64,000 nucleotides of DNA, from contig JAJQRF010000016.1 in assembly GCA_021228405.1 (NCBI GenBank), positions 1-64,000 of the forward strand, written 5' to 3'. The notes under the pieces were generated by a model. It was not told the DNA's origin, did no database searches, and worked only from the letters and a program-made list of their open reading frames with translations. This document shows positions 45,966 to 56,500 of the stretch, piece by piece (positions within the stretch are counted from its first letter, which is position 1; every line of letters begins with the position of its first letter). The position numbers and the translations under genes were made by a program. Origin of the DNA: Pyrinomonadaceae bacterium. GTDB lineage: Bacteria; Acidobacteriota; Blastocatellia; Pyrinomonadales; Pyrinomonadaceae.

Positions 45966-47251
45966 TAGGCTACGCGGACGGCTTTTTTTCGGCTGAAATC
46001 AGCGCAAAGATTTTTGACCGTGTTGCCGACGTGTCTGAGCTCGGAAACGGTCATCGAAGAAAAGATCGGCAAACTGATGAGCCTTTTCCAGAGATGCGTC
46101 GCAACCGGAAAATCCGTTTCGCGCCAGCCGAGTTTTTCCGCGTAAAGCGGGTGACGGTGAAGCGGTCGCCAATGAACCGAACATCCGACACCGTTTTCGC
46201 GAAGTTTTTCCAAAAATTCGTCGCGGTTAACCGTTAATTTTCCCAGATCGAGTTTGATCGGAAAAAGATGCCACGAATGAAGCCGGTCGGAACTCTGCGG
46301 CGGAAGCTCGATTTCGGAAATGTCTGCGAGCGAATCGAAATAATATCCGGCGACGGCTTCGCGTTCGAGGCGCATCGATTCGGCGCGTTCGAGTTGGTGC
46401 AGACCGATGGCGGCGGCAATATCGGTCAGATTGTATTTGTAGCCGGGCAAAACTATCTTGTAATCCCAGCCGCTTTCGGCGGAATAACGATTCCACGCAT
46501 CTTGCGAAAGACCGTGAAGCGACATCAGGCGCATTTTTTCGGCAATTATTTCGTTGTTCGTCACCGCCATTCCGCCTTCGCCCGTCGTGATGGTTTTATT
46601 CGCGTAAAATGAAAAACAAGTGACCGAAGCCGTATTCGAGCCGCAAAATTCCCAGCCGCTTTCGGAGTTTTCACGCCACGCCGCCGGAAAAGCGTGTGCC
46701 GCATCTTCGATTATCCAGAGCTTATGTTTTGCGGCAAAAGCCTTTATTTCTTTGATGTTCATCAAATAACCGCCGACGTGAACGGGAATTATGCCGACGA
46801 CTTCGAGCGCACCAGCATTGCCGACCGCAAGTTTTCCTTCCTTTAACTGGCGGAGTTTTTCTTCGGCATCGCGCAAATCCATATTTCCGCTCACGGGATC
46901 GCAATCGACCAAAATCGGCACGGCGTTTTTATACAAAACTATTTCAGACGTGGCGGCAAAGGTCATCGTCGGAACGAGAACGGCTTGACCTGCGCGAAGT
47001 TCCAACGCCTCGACCGCCAGATGCAGTGCCGCCGTGCAGGAGTTTACGGCAACCGCGAAACGCGCCTTGATCGCGGCGGCAAATTTTTTCTCAAAACTTT
47101 TTACCTTCGGTCCCGAGGTCAGCCAGCCCGAACGCAGAGTTTCGACGACTTCCTTAATTTCTTCATCGCCCAGGTGCGGACGTTGGAATGGAACCTTTTT
47201 CGCCGGTTCCCTGGCAGATAGAGAATGAACTACGTGTAAGTTATTTTTCAT
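45965..47251 (-). CDS. DegT/DnrJ/EryC1/StrS aminotransferase
   Basis: The 428-residue PLP enzyme has PFQRPHLGDEEIKEVVETLR, then NSCTAALHLAVEAL, VPTMTFAATSEIVLYKNA, IEDAAHAFPA and CFSFYANKTITTGEGG with Lys219 as the PLP lysine. It probably aminates a nucleotide-keto-sugar for the polysaccharide. The open frame reaches TTG 47323; ATG 47251 begins 18 codons before the conserved PFQRP and is chosen, but neither has a strong ribosome binding site. It shares a TAATG overlap with the sugar transferase gene. Confidence 0.9.
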   Translation of the reverse strand: MKNNLHVVHSLSAREPAKKVPFQRPHLGDEEIKEVVETLRSGWLTSGPKVKSFEKKFAAAIKARFAVAVNSCTAALHLAVEALELRAGQAVLVPTMTFAATSEIVLYKNAVPILVDCDPVSGNMDLRDAEEKLRQLKEGKLAVGNAGALEVVGIIPVHVGGYLMNIKEIKAFAAKHKLWIIEDAAHAFPAAWRENSESGWEFCGSNTASVTCFSFYANKTITTGEGGMAVTNNEIIAEKMRLMSLHGLSQDAWNRYSAESGWDYKIVLPGYKYNLTDIAAAIGLHQLERAESMRLEREAVAGYYFDSLADISEIELPPQSSDRLHSWHLFPIKLDLGKLTVNRDEFLEKLRENGVGCSVHWRPLHRHPLYAEKLGWRETDFPVATHLWKRLISLPIFSSMTVSELRHVGNTVKNLCADFSRKKAVRVA

Positions 47252-47705
47252 AAAATGATTCGCAAATCTATTTTCTTCATCGAATTTTGGTAAATCCGAC
47301 AGTGATCTTATATTGAAAATCAACCGCTGTGTTTCGGCTGTTCGCAGTTTGAATTATGAATTCCGTAGGAAGTTGATTTTGAATTTTCGGGCTTGCAATG
47401 AATTACCGTATTACCTGATTTCACTGAAATTTATACTTATTCCCATCCGCCAGAAAGACAAAATAATTGAAATTTTCTATTTTTTATATTGTGTGCAGTT
47501 TCATTATGATAAAAATTTCAGTTTTTGGCTATAAAAAAATTTCCATCGCGAAAAAAAATTGTATACATAATTTTCCCGGGAGCGGAAAACGAGTCGAAAT
47601 ATAAAGAGATATTGCAGAAAATCGATGCAGAGAGAGGCGGTTTTCAGTAAAATTAGAAAATAAAACTTCATAAATTGGGTTTTAGCAATTACGATAAAGT
47701 TAAGT
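47252..47705. other. Divergent intergenic region, degT to trmFO
   Basis: About 450 bases, AT-rich, with no credible reading frame or RNA gene on either strand. It must contain promoters for both directions. I could not assign a clear -35/-10 pair, although GAAATTTATACTTATTCC near 47420 and TTGTATACATAATTT near 47560 are candidate elements. Confidence 0.5.
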
Positions 47706-49046
47706 ATGAAAGAAATAAATGTGATCGGCGGCGGACTTGCGGGAGTCGAAGCCGCGTGGCAAGCGGCGGAAAACGGCGCGAAGGTCAAATTGTTTGAAAT
47801 GCGTCCCGTTACCCAAACTCCTGCGCACCGCACCGAAAATCTGGCGGAGATCGTTTGTTCCAATTCGCTGAAAACCGACGAAAAAGGTTCTGCGCCATAT
47901 CTTTTAAAAGAAGAATTAAGACGCGGAAAATCGCTTGTGATGAAAGTCGCCGAACAAACGAAGGTCCCGGCGGGCGCAGCTCTTGCGGTTGATCGCGGAA
48001 AGTTTTCCGAGCTCATCACGCAGAAGATTTCCGCGCATCCGAATATCGAATTGATTCGTGAAGAGATCAAAGCGATTCCGTCCGACGAAATATCGATCAT
48101 TGCGACGGGTCCGCTTACTTCAGATGCTCTGACCGCGGAAATAATGAAATTTACAGGTGACGATCAGCTTTATTTTTATGATGCCATCGCACCGATTGTC
48201 GCCGCCGATTCGATCGATATGAACGTCGCTTTCAAAGCCGCACGTTACGGCAAAGGCGGCGACGATTACATTAATTGTCCGTTCGATAAAGAGCAATACG
48301 AGCGTTTTTACAGCGAACTGATCGAAGCAAAATCGGTTCCGCTCAAACGTTTTGAGGACACAAAATGGTTTGAAGCCTGTCTGCCGATTGAAGAATTGGC
48401 GCGGCGCGGCGTTGACACGCTGCGTTTCGGCTGTATGAAACCGAAAGGTTTGCCGTTGCCCGCGACGGGACGCGAACCTTACGCGGCGGTTCAGCTTCGG
48501 CAGGAAGATTTGATGGCGGACGCTTATTCGCTCGTCGGTTTTCAAAATCATTTGAAATACGGCGAACAGGAGCGCGTTTTGAAATTGATCCCGGGCTTGG
48601 AAAACGCCGAATTTCTCCAATTCGGGCAGATTCACCGCAACACTTTTATCAATTCGCCCGAAATTTTGCACGAAACTTTGCAGACGAAAAAAGAGCCGAA
48701 ATTATTTTTTGCAGGTCAGATCACGGGGGTCGAAGGCTACGTCGAATCGGTCGGAACGGGTTGGCTCGCAGGTTTGAACGCGGCGCGGACGGCGCGAAAT
48801 GAAGATTTGATAACCGCGCCCGAAACGTCGGCAATCGGTGCGCTCTGCCGTTATGTTTCAAACGTCGAAACGAAAAATTTTCAGCCCGTCAACATTACCT
48901 TCGGACTGCTTGCGCCCGTTTCGGTCGAAATTCGCAAAAAATACCGCAACAAACGCGAGCGTCACGGCATTCAGGTCGAACTCGCGCTCAGGGATTGGGA
49001 CGAATGGATTTCTAAAATTAATCAGCATTTTACGGCTTCGGTATGA
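47706..49046 (+). CDS. trmFO: Folate-dependent tRNA (uracil-54) methyltransferase TrmFO
   Basis: The 446-residue flavoprotein begins EINVIGGGLAGVEAAWQAAE (FAD-binding GxGxxG), then FEMRPVTQTPAHRTENLAEI, VCSNSLKTDEKGSAPYLLKE, and a C-terminal FAGQITGVEGYVESVGTGWL and RKKYRNKRERHG block. It methylates U54 of tRNA to ribothymidine with methylenetetrahydrofolate. Length and motifs fit. Its TGA overlaps the ATG of a small membrane-protein gene. Confidence 0.96.
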   Translation: MKEINVIGGGLAGVEAAWQAAENGAKVKLFEMRPVTQTPAHRTENLAEIVCSNSLKTDEKGSAPYLLKEELRRGKSLVMKVAEQTKVPAGAALAVDRGKFSELITQKISAHPNIELIREEIKAIPSDEISIIATGPLTSDALTAEIMKFTGDDQLYFYDAIAPIVAADSIDMNVAFKAARYGKGGDDYINCPFDKEQYERFYSELIEAKSVPLKRFEDTKWFEACLPIEELARRGVDTLRFGCMKPKGLPLPATGREPYAAVQLRQEDLMADAYSLVGFQNHLKYGEQERVLKLIPGLENAEFLQFGQIHRNTFINSPEILHETLQTKKEPKLFFAGQITGVEGYVESVGTGWLAGLNAARTARNEDLITAPETSAIGALCRYVSNVETKNFQPVNITFGLLAPVSVEIRKKYRNKRERHGIQVELALRDWDEWISKINQHFTASV

Positions 49047-49219
49047 GTTTTTTACTTTTGCTTTTACAAATCGGCGACCTGTTCAACGGCAAATTTAACT
49101 GGCGCGGAGTTATTCAGCTGGCGATCTTTATCGTGATGGGTTTGATCGTGGTCGGGGTCGGCGGTGTCATCGTTTACAAGGCGTTCAGTTCAAAAGGAAA
49201 GGACAAAAATGGAGCTTGA
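49043..49219 (+). CDS. Small one- or two-segment membrane protein, 58 residues
   Basis: The frame reads MSFLLLLLQIGDLFNGKFNW followed by RGVIQLAIFIVMGLIVVGVG, a membrane segment, and a basic tail (KAFSSKGKDKNGA). Its ATG overlaps the stop of trmFO (ATGA), and its stop lies 11 bases into the following transporter gene. The chain trmFO, small protein, transporter is thus translationally linked. No family is recognised. Confidence 0.6.
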   Translation: MSFLLLLLQIGDLFNGKFNWRGVIQLAIFIVMGLIVVGVGGVIVYKAFSSKGKDKNGA

Positions 49220-49937
49220 AATATTAATTATTATCGCCGTTTTCGTGGTTGCGATGCTTTATTCGTCGGTCGGTCACGGCGGCGCATCGGGTTATCTGGC
49301 GGTGATGGCTTTGCTGGCGGTTTCGCCGACCGTCACGCGCCCGACGGCTTTGATCCTTAATTTATTTGTCGCTTCGATTGCCTTTATCCAATTTTACCGC
49401 GCCAAACATTTCGACTGGAAAATCTTTCTGCCGTTTGCCGCCGCTTCCGTTCCGTTCGCATTTATCGGCGGAATGATTCACCTGCCGACGACGGTTTACA
49501 AAATAATTTTAGGCATCACATTAATGCTTGCGGCGATTCGGCTGGCGATAAATATGAAATCGGAAATCGAACCGCGTGCGCCGAAAATCTGGATTTGTTT
49601 GTTGATCGGTGCTATTTTAGGCTTGGTTTCGGGACTCGTCGGTGTTGGCGGCGGAATTTTTTTAACGCCGATCCTGCTTTTGATGAATTGGACGGAAACG
49701 AAAAAGGCGGCGGGAATTTCCGCGCTTTTTATTCTCGTTAATTCGATCTCGGGGCTTTTGGGAAATTACGTGCAGGTTTTACAACTTTCCGCGTCGGTTT
49801 TCGTATGGATATTAGCGGCAGTCTGCGGCGGTATCGTCGGTGCGACTTTGGGAAGTAAAAAGTTTAATTCGATGACCTTGCGCCGTGTTTTAGCCGTCGG
49901 ATTATTGGTTGCAGGATTGAAATTAATTTTTACTTAA
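49209..49937 (+). CDS. TauE/SafE-family membrane transporter
   Basis: The 242-residue protein has about seven hydrophobic segments and the family repeats: YSSVGHGGASGYLAVMALL at the N-terminus and LGLVSGLVGVGGGIFLTPIL in the middle. Members export sulfite, sulfoacetate or related anions. ATG 49209 follows GGAAAGGACAAAA; an upstream frame start at 49164 would overlap more of the small gene. Substrate is not determined. Confidence 0.9.
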   Translation: MELEILIIIAVFVVAMLYSSVGHGGASGYLAVMALLAVSPTVTRPTALILNLFVASIAFIQFYRAKHFDWKIFLPFAAASVPFAFIGGMIHLPTTVYKIILGITLMLAAIRLAINMKSEIEPRAPKIWICLLIGAILGLVSGLVGVGGGIFLTPILLLMNWTETKKAAGISALFILVNSISGLLGNYVQVLQLSASVFVWILAAVCGGIVGATLGSKKFNSMTLRRVLAVGLLVAGLKLIFT

Positions 49938-49999
49938 AAATATTTTCTTTCGGCGGCAAAATCCCGAAAATTGATTCGTTCATAAAAAGGAGAAAAATT

Positions 50000-50446
50000 A
50001 TGAATCAGCAAACTAACGACGATTTAAGTCACTTGAAAATTCTAGCTATTTGTTTTTATGTGAAAGCCGGATTGACGGCACTTACCGCGCTTATTTTTTC
50101 GATCTACGTGGTCTTGGGTGCAGTTTTTATGACCGCCGACATTCCGCGTAAGGCGGGCGATCCTCCGCCGGAGCTGATGGGCGGAATTTTTGCGGGTATC
50201 GGAATCGTTTTGATGGGACTATTTTTCATTTTGGCTTTTCTGGCTTTTTATGCCGGGCGTTCGCTATCAAAACATAAAAATTACACATATTGTCTGGTAA
50301 TCGCCGGATTGGTTTGTCTTTCGATGCCGCTCGGAACCATTCTAGGAATTTTTACGATTATTGTTCTGATGCGCGACTCGGTGAAGACTTTATTTACCAA
50401 ACCGTCTTTTCAGGAATACGGCGGCACTTCGCCGGATTGGAAATAA
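50000..50446 (+). CDS. Hypothetical membrane protein, 148 residues
   Basis: After a hydrophilic start there are about four hydrophobic segments (ALTALIFSIYVVLGAVFM, GIGIVLMGLFFILAFLAFYA, YCLVIAGLVCLSMPLGTILG and a shorter one), ending in a soluble tail TSPDWK. AGGAG (AAAAGGAGAAAA) precedes the ATG. The protein resembles small four-helix membrane proteins common in this phylum, with no known function. Confidence 0.7.
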   Translation: MNQQTNDDLSHLKILAICFYVKAGLTALTALIFSIYVVLGAVFMTADIPRKAGDPPPELMGGIFAGIGIVLMGLFFILAFLAFYAGRSLSKHKNYTYCLVIAGLVCLSMPLGTILGIFTIIVLMRDSVKTLFTKPSFQEYGGTSPDWK

Positions 50447-50489
50447 AATTTACGTCAAGCTAACTAATTTAATAGTTTCAGCATCGAAA

Positions 50490-51578
50490 ATGTTGAAACA
50501 AAATATGAATTCTAAAATTTTGCTCACAATTTCGCTTTTCGTGCTTGCGACGGGAATTTTTGCGCAAAGCGGACGCAATAAACCGGCGGAATCGCCTTCG
50601 CCGACACCGACACCGCGCCGCGTTGTTTATTCGCCGACCGAACCGATCAACGATTATCCTTCCCCTAATTCGACACCGCCGAAAACACCTATTAAAAAAG
50701 AAACGAATGACGATACGATTACGGTCGAATCCAATCTCGTGCCCGTTCCCGTTTCGGTTTTGGATGCAAACGGTGTGAGCGTAACGAATTTGAAATTGGC
50801 GGATTTCACGCTCGAAGTTGACGGGCAAACGGTCGAGATCGGCGAAGTTACGCGCTCGGAAACGCCTGTCAGGTTGGCACTTTTATTCGATAATTCGTCG
50901 AGCGTGAGCATTGCCCGCGAGTTTGAAAAAAAGGCGGCGATCAGGTTTTTCAAACGCGTCATTCGTCCCGAAAAAGATTTGGTCGCGCTTTTTTCGGTCG
51001 CGACGGCTTCGCGATTGGAGCAACCGTTAACGAAAAATACTTCGCAATTGACCGATGCGATCGAGATGTTTCCGAATCCTGAAGGCGCGACCGCTTTGCT
51101 CGACGGAATCATCAAAGCCGCCGAATATCTGCGCGATGCGCAAGGTCGTCGCGTCGTCGTGATAGTTTCGGACGGCGACGATACCGTCAGCGATTCGACG
51201 CTCGAGGAAACGATGCGTTCACTGCAACTCAATAATTGTCAGGTTTATGTCGTCAAAACGACGGATTTTGAAAACTACAAACGCACCGGGCAACGCGGCG
51301 GAAACGCTAATATTCGCCAGCTTGCCGCCGAACGCCGAATGCAGGAAATCGCCTCACAAACGGGCGGCGCGGTTTATTCGCCGATCGACGAAAAGGAACT
51401 CGACGCGGCTTTTATCCAGATTTCCGCCGAACTCGCCCAGCAATATATTTTGAGTTATTACCCCGAAGACGATGCCGGCAAACGCGGGCAATTTCGCACG
51501 ATCAACCTGACCGTTAAAAACCGCGAAAATCTTTCCGTCCGCACCAGAAAAGGTTATTACGTGCCGAAACGCAATTGA
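50490..51578 (+). CDS. Secreted VWA-domain protein, acidobacterial VWFA-related family
   Basis: The 362-residue product has a signal peptide (KILLTISLFVLATGIFAQS), a Pro/Thr/Ser-rich spacer (SPSPTPTPRR), then a short N-terminal module (VPVPVSVLDANGVSVTNLKL and DFTLEVDGQTVEI) and a von Willebrand A domain with the metal-binding DNSSS (in LALLFDNSSSVSI) and VVIVSDGDDT. This is the layout of the VWFA-related acidobacterial domain family. Extracellular adhesion or complex assembly is likely. ATG 50505 is an alternative start. Confidence 0.9.
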   Translation: MLKQNMNSKILLTISLFVLATGIFAQSGRNKPAESPSPTPTPRRVVYSPTEPINDYPSPNSTPPKTPIKKETNDDTITVESNLVPVPVSVLDANGVSVTNLKLADFTLEVDGQTVEIGEVTRSETPVRLALLFDNSSSVSIAREFEKKAAIRFFKRVIRPEKDLVALFSVATASRLEQPLTKNTSQLTDAIEMFPNPEGATALLDGIIKAAEYLRDAQGRRVVVIVSDGDDTVSDSTLEETMRSLQLNNCQVYVVKTTDFENYKRTGQRGGNANIRQLAAERRMQEIASQTGGAVYSPIDEKELDAAFIQISAELAQQYILSYYPEDDAGKRGQFRTINLTVKNRENLSVRTRKGYYVPKRN

Positions 51579-51592
51579 GCGCACATAAAATT

Positions 51593-51660
51593 GATAATGG
51601 ATAATGGATAATGGATAATGCCGAAAGCATTTAATTTTCCGTTATCCGTTTTTCATTATG
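51593..51660. repeat. Heptamer repeat (GATAATG)x4 with partly complementary right arm
   Basis: Four perfect GATAATG units (51593-51620) are followed by a 14-base spacer and an imperfect complementary stretch (ATTTTCCGTTATCCG and TTTTTCATTATG) that ends at the start codon of the recombinase. The layout matches the 43595-43713 element with a different heptamer. The Xer gene start codon overlaps the right edge. Confidence 0.85.
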
Positions 51661-52575
51661 CTAGAAGAATACTTACAGCAATTTCTCCAACATCTGCTTT
51701 ATGAGCGAAACGTCAGCAAACACACACTGCGAAATTATTCGAGCGATCTCGAACAGTTTCGCGATTATTTGCTGTTAAAAGGCAAAGTTTCGGACATTCC
51801 CGTTTCCGGGATCGACCATTTGACGATCCGCGAATGGATGGCGAGTTTGCACGGCGACAACAAAAAGAAAACTTCCATAGCGCGAAAATTAGCGAGTTTG
51901 CGGACGTTTTTCCAATTTCTCGTGCGTGAAGGAGTTCAGGAAAATAATCCCGCAAAATTGGTCGCCACGCCGCGCATCGAACGCAAACTTCCGACGCATC
52001 TTTCGATGGAAGATGCCGTCCGCTTTATCGAAACGCCCGATCTGCAAACCGATCTCGGCAGACGCGACCGCGCGATTCTGGAATTTCTCTATGCAACGGG
52101 AATGCGCGTCGGCGAGCTTGTCGGACTAAATCTGAAGGAAATCGATTTCCGCGAAAAACTCGTCCGCGTTACGGGAAAACGCAAGAAACAGAGGATTTTG
52201 CCGTTCGGCGAACCCGCGCTTCAAGCCTTGATGTATTATCTCAACGAAACGCGCCCGACGTTTTTAAATAATTGTCCGCCGTCCGAACGCGACGAGCAAG
52301 CCGTTTTTCTGAATTATCAGGGCACGCGCATCACGACGCGCTCGGTCGGGCGAATGGTCGATAAATATATTAAACTCTGCACCGACATTCACCGCGACAT
52401 CTCGCCGCACAGTTTGCGTCATTCTTTTGCAACGCATCTGCTCGATCAGGGCGCGGATTTGCGCGATATTCAGGAATTGCTCGGACACGCAAGGCTTTCA
52501 ACGACGCAGATTTATACCCAGGTTTCGATGGAAAAACTCATCGAGGTTTACGACAAATCACACCCGAAAGCTTAA
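51658..52575 (+). CDS. Xer-type tyrosine recombinase
   Basis: The 305-residue protein has an N-terminal SAM-like core-binding domain ([19 protein letters not shown]) and a catalytic domain with Arg150 ([12 protein letters not shown]), the HSLRHSF box with His251 and Arg254, His277 in LGHARL, and the nucleophile Tyr286 in TQIYTQVS. Size and motifs match chromosomal XerC/XerD, which resolve chromosome dimers at dif. No attachment site or cargo region is evident beside it, so I do not read it as an island integrase. The ATG lies directly at the right arm of a heptamer repeat, which may influence its expression. Confidence 0.9.
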   Translation: MLEEYLQQFLQHLLYERNVSKHTLRNYSSDLEQFRDYLLLKGKVSDIPVSGIDHLTIREWMASLHGDNKKKTSIARKLASLRTFFQFLVREGVQENNPAKLVATPRIERKLPTHLSMEDAVRFIETPDLQTDLGRRDRAILEFLYATGMRVGELVGLNLKEIDFREKLVRVTGKRKKQRILPFGEPALQALMYYLNETRPTFLNNCPPSERDEQAVFLNYQGTRITTRSVGRMVDKYIKLCTDIHRDISPHSLRHSFATHLLDQGADLRDIQELLGHARLSTTQIYTQVSMEKLIEVYDKSHPKA

Positions 52576-52683
52576 GGCGAAAATTTTATCGGCATCCAAA
52601 GCAGTTAATTTAAGATTTACGGCATCTATTTTTACGTCATAAATTAAAAAATATCTATAAAGAGTGAAAAAACGGGGAAAATT

Positions 52684-53418
52684 ATGAAGTTGAAAATACT
52701 TGTTCTGCTGACGGTATTTCTGTTTTCAGCCTTTTCGATTTCTGCACAAAGCATCGACACGAGCAAAGCTCCGACCATTCAGGTTATCGGAACGGCGGAA
52801 ATTCAGATCGTGCCTGATACGGTCACGCTTTCTTTTACGATCTCGAAAAAAAATAAATCGGTCGCCGCCGCAAAAAAAGAAAACGACGATACCATCGATA
52901 AAGTTACCTCTCTGGCAAAGCGTTTCGGAATTGCGGCGACCGACGTAAAAACCGATTACATTCAAATTAAAGAAGCAACGAAGCGGGTGAAAATTGAAGG
53001 TTCGGATAATGATTATGAAGAAATTTCGGACGGCTATCTGGTCAACCGAAATTTAGTTATAAAACTCCGTGAAATAAGCAAATTTGAAACTTTTTTGACC
53101 TCGCTTTTGGATGCCGGAGTGGATGATGTCGATAGTGTCGTTTTTACATCTTCGGAACTTCGCAAATATAAAGATCAGGCACGCGCCCAAGCCGTTCGCG
53201 CCGCCCGTGAAAAAGCCGATGCGATTGCCAAAGAGATCGGGCAATCTATCGGGAAAGCCGTTTCTATCGAGGAAAAGGACATCGACGGTTATCGGAGTCC
53301 GTATGCAAATATTTCGTCAAATTCGTTTGCAATTGACGGAAACGAGGTCGTTGAAAATGAGGCGGTCGGAACGATCAGCGTCAAAGCTCAGGTCGAAGTC
53401 AGGTTTCTCTTGAATTAA
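52684..53418 (+). CDS. SIMPL-domain (DUF541) secreted protein
   Basis: The 244-residue protein has a signal peptide (ILVLLTVFLFSAFSISAQS) and the SIMPL domain: PTIQVIGTAEIQIVPDTVTL, then IAATDVKTDYIQI, VNRNLVIKLREISKFETF, and RAQAVRAAREKADAIAKEIG. The family forms periplasmic or surface oligomers of unknown function and is frequent in envelope gene sets. GGGG and AAAATT precede the ATG; there is no obvious partner gene. Confidence 0.88.
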   Translation: MKLKILVLLTVFLFSAFSISAQSIDTSKAPTIQVIGTAEIQIVPDTVTLSFTISKKNKSVAAAKKENDDTIDKVTSLAKRFGIAATDVKTDYIQIKEATKRVKIEGSDNDYEEISDGYLVNRNLVIKLREISKFETFLTSLLDAGVDDVDSVVFTSSELRKYKDQARAQAVRAAREKADAIAKEIGQSIGKAVSIEEKDIDGYRSPYANISSNSFAIDGNEVVENEAVGTISVKAQVEVRFLLN

Positions 53419-53426
53419 TTTTGCTG

Positions 53427-53459
53427 AAAAGCCGTCGGTCGATTTATCCGTCGGCTTTT
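53427..53459 (+). terminator. Intrinsic terminator
   Basis: AAAAGCCGTCGG and CCGTCGGCTTTT pair with one mismatch around TCGATTTAT and T-rich sequence follows. Confidence 0.85.
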
Positions 53460-53579
53460 CGGTTTTCGTTCTGCAGAATTATTTTTTTCCTCAAAGCAAC
53501 CGATTCAAAATCTCGCTGCATCCATTAGGCTGACAGGTCAAAACTTTCATAAAACTTAGTAAAATCAGAGGAAAACGAA

Positions 53580-56500
53580 ATGCGAAACAGGCTCTTCCCG
53601 TTGTTCGTAGTGTGCTTATTGTGTGTTTTTTCGGCTCACGCGCAAAATGTTATTGAAAAAGAATCGAGTCTTATTTTGAGTGAAAAATCGGCTCAGGCGG
53701 AGATCGTGATCGAAAATCCTGCGCCGCGTTTCGATTTAAGGATCGAACTCGAAATTCTCGACACGAAAGATCAGATTCGGGCAAGCAAAACTCAGGATTT
53801 GCGAATCGAGAAAGGCAAAAAAACTTACAAAATCCCGCTTGTTTGGAACGATCTCACTAAAGATTTCGATGAAAGAATCGATTGGTTTCGGTTTCATTAC
53901 AAAATTGGGGAAAAGGAAGGTTTCGTTTCGCTTTCCGAACTCATCAAAGATATTTTCGTGATTCGCGTTGCTGCGGCAAAGCAGGTTTTTCCGGGTGAAA
54001 CTCAAACCGTGCGCGTGCGCGCCGTTCATCCGGTGACGGATTTGCCCGTCAAAAATGTCAGAATCGACGGCGTGATCGAAATGGAAATTGACACCGAAGC
54101 GGAAGACGACGAAGTTAACGTGAAGGCAAAAGCCGAAACCGATTCCGAGGGGTTTGCGGTCTTAAACTTTAAGATTCCCGAAAATATCAAGATCGAAGAT
54201 GCCGATCTGGAAATTGAAGGCAGAAAAAACGGAATCTTTCGTTCGGTTTCCGAAGATTTCGATAATGATTCGGGAAAAGGCAGAGTTTTGCTGACGACCG
54301 ACAAACCGATCTACCAGCCCGGACAGGAGTTTAAAGTTCGCGGACTTTATTTCGATGCAAATAATACGGTTGTAACTAACAGCGAACTCGAATTTAAGAT
54401 TTACGATCAGGAAGACACCGTTTTGTTCAAGGAAACGGTGAAAACTTCCGAATTCGGCATTGCTTCCGTTTCGTGGAAAATTCCCGATAATGCCAAATTG
54501 GGCAATTACCGCGTCGAGATCGATGCCGAAAACGATCTGAGCGAAGATAACCTTTCATTCAAAGTTTCGCGTTACGATCTGCCGAATTTTGCCGTTACCG
54601 CAAAGCCCGACAAAACCTTTTACCTGCCCAATGACAAGCAAGCCGAAATCGCCGTGACCGCCGATTATCTTTTCGGAAAACCCGTTATCAAAGGGAAAGT
54701 GCGCGTGGTTCAGGAAAACGAAAGAAGCTGGAACTGGCGTTTGCAAAAATACGATGTCACGGAAAAAGGCGTGTTTGAGGGCGATGCCGACAAAGACGGA
54801 AAATATATCGCGAAAGTCGATCTGGAGGATGAATTTGCCGATCTGCTGGATGATAGGTGGAGAAATTTTGAAGATTTGCATTTTGCGGCTTACTATACCG
54901 ATCTGACGACGAACCGCACCGAACAAAAACGCTTCGACGTGCGCATTTCAAAAGAACCGATCCACATTTATTTTATCGGGAAAACTTACGAACTGAGTCA
55001 AAAACTGCCGATTTCGGCGTATGTTTCGACGTTTTATGCGGACGGAAGCCCGGCGGTTTGCGACGTTGAGATAAAGGGCAAAAATGACGACGATGCGGAA
55101 TTTAAGATTTTACAGCGTTTGAAAACGAATTCGTTCGGTGCGGGAAAACTATTTTTCGAGCGACCGGCTTTTGAAAGCGCGAGTGACGATCTCGATCTGC
55201 AAATAGTTGCGCGTGATAAAAACGGGCAAAAAGGAACATACCGGCGCGAAATCGAATATTACGACGATACGGAGGGTTTGAGCATCGAAATTGAAAAAAC
55301 CATCTTCAAACCCGGCGAAAGCGTCAAAATCGACATCGTTTCATCGAAGAAGGAAGGCTACGTTTACGTCGATGTCGTTAAGGATTGGACGGTTTTGGAA
55401 TCTTTTCTGGTCAAATTAGCCAACGGGAAAGCAAATCTGAAAATTCCATATCACCCGACATTCAAAGGCGAATTGACGGTCGGCGTTTACAAGGACGAAG
55501 ACACGGATTATTACAGTCCCGAGGTTCGTGCTTCACGCGGAATTATTTTTCCGGCACAGGAAAATCTGCGCGTCGACGCAAAATTTGAAAAATCCGTTTA
55601 CAAACCCAATGAAGACGGAACGATCAATTTTTCATCGCTCGACGGGGCGGGAAAACCGATTGAAACCGCGCTCGGTGTCGTGATTTTCGATAAAGCCGTC
55701 GAAGAACGAGCGCGGACCGATGCCGAATTCGGCAGTTATTTCAGCCGCTATTCATATTTTTTAGGCTATCACAAATCCTTCGGCGGCGTGTCGCTCAAAG
55801 ATTTGAATGGGCTCAATCTTTCCAAAAATATTTCGCCCGAATTACAGCTTGTTGCGGAAGTAATGCTTTCCAATAACTACTTTTATCCGCGCATTTATCA
55901 AAGCTGGCTAAATCACACGGAAGCAAAAAGTCTGTATGCGGAATTTTTCAAAAAACAGTTTACACCGATCGAAGAAATGCTGAAAAAACATTTCGAGAAA
56001 ACGGGCGAAAATCCGATCGATGAAAGTTCTCTGCGCGAGATTTTGCGTAAAAACGGTTTCGATTTAGACAAGATACGCGACGTTTGGGGCAACATTTACC
56101 GACCTGTTTTCACGACCGACAGAACGCAGAATATTCTGACCTGGAAAACCTCCGGCGCGGACGAAACTTTCGGAACGCAGGACGATTTCGACATTTCGAC
56201 ATCGAGTTTTTCCTATTTTCAACCGATCGGCAAATCCATCGATAAAGCCGCTGAAAACTACTATCAACAAACCGGGAAATACATCCGCGACATCGAAACC
56301 TTACGCACCGAACTCGCGAAGCAAAACATCGATCTCGGCAAGCTGAAAGACCGCTGGAATCGGGATTATGAGATTTATTTTGAAGTTTCGGGCGCAAATT
56401 ATGTAATCCGGTTTTTCAGCCTCGGCGTAAACGGGGTGCGCGAGCCGAATTATTGGAATCGTGACGATTTCGACATTTGGAAAACATCGCAGAATTATTT

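Noticed and set aside
51658-52575. Xer recombinase as integrase of the accessory zone
   Set aside because: It is about 37 kb away, has chromosomal XerC/D length and motifs, and no attachment repeats lie beside it.
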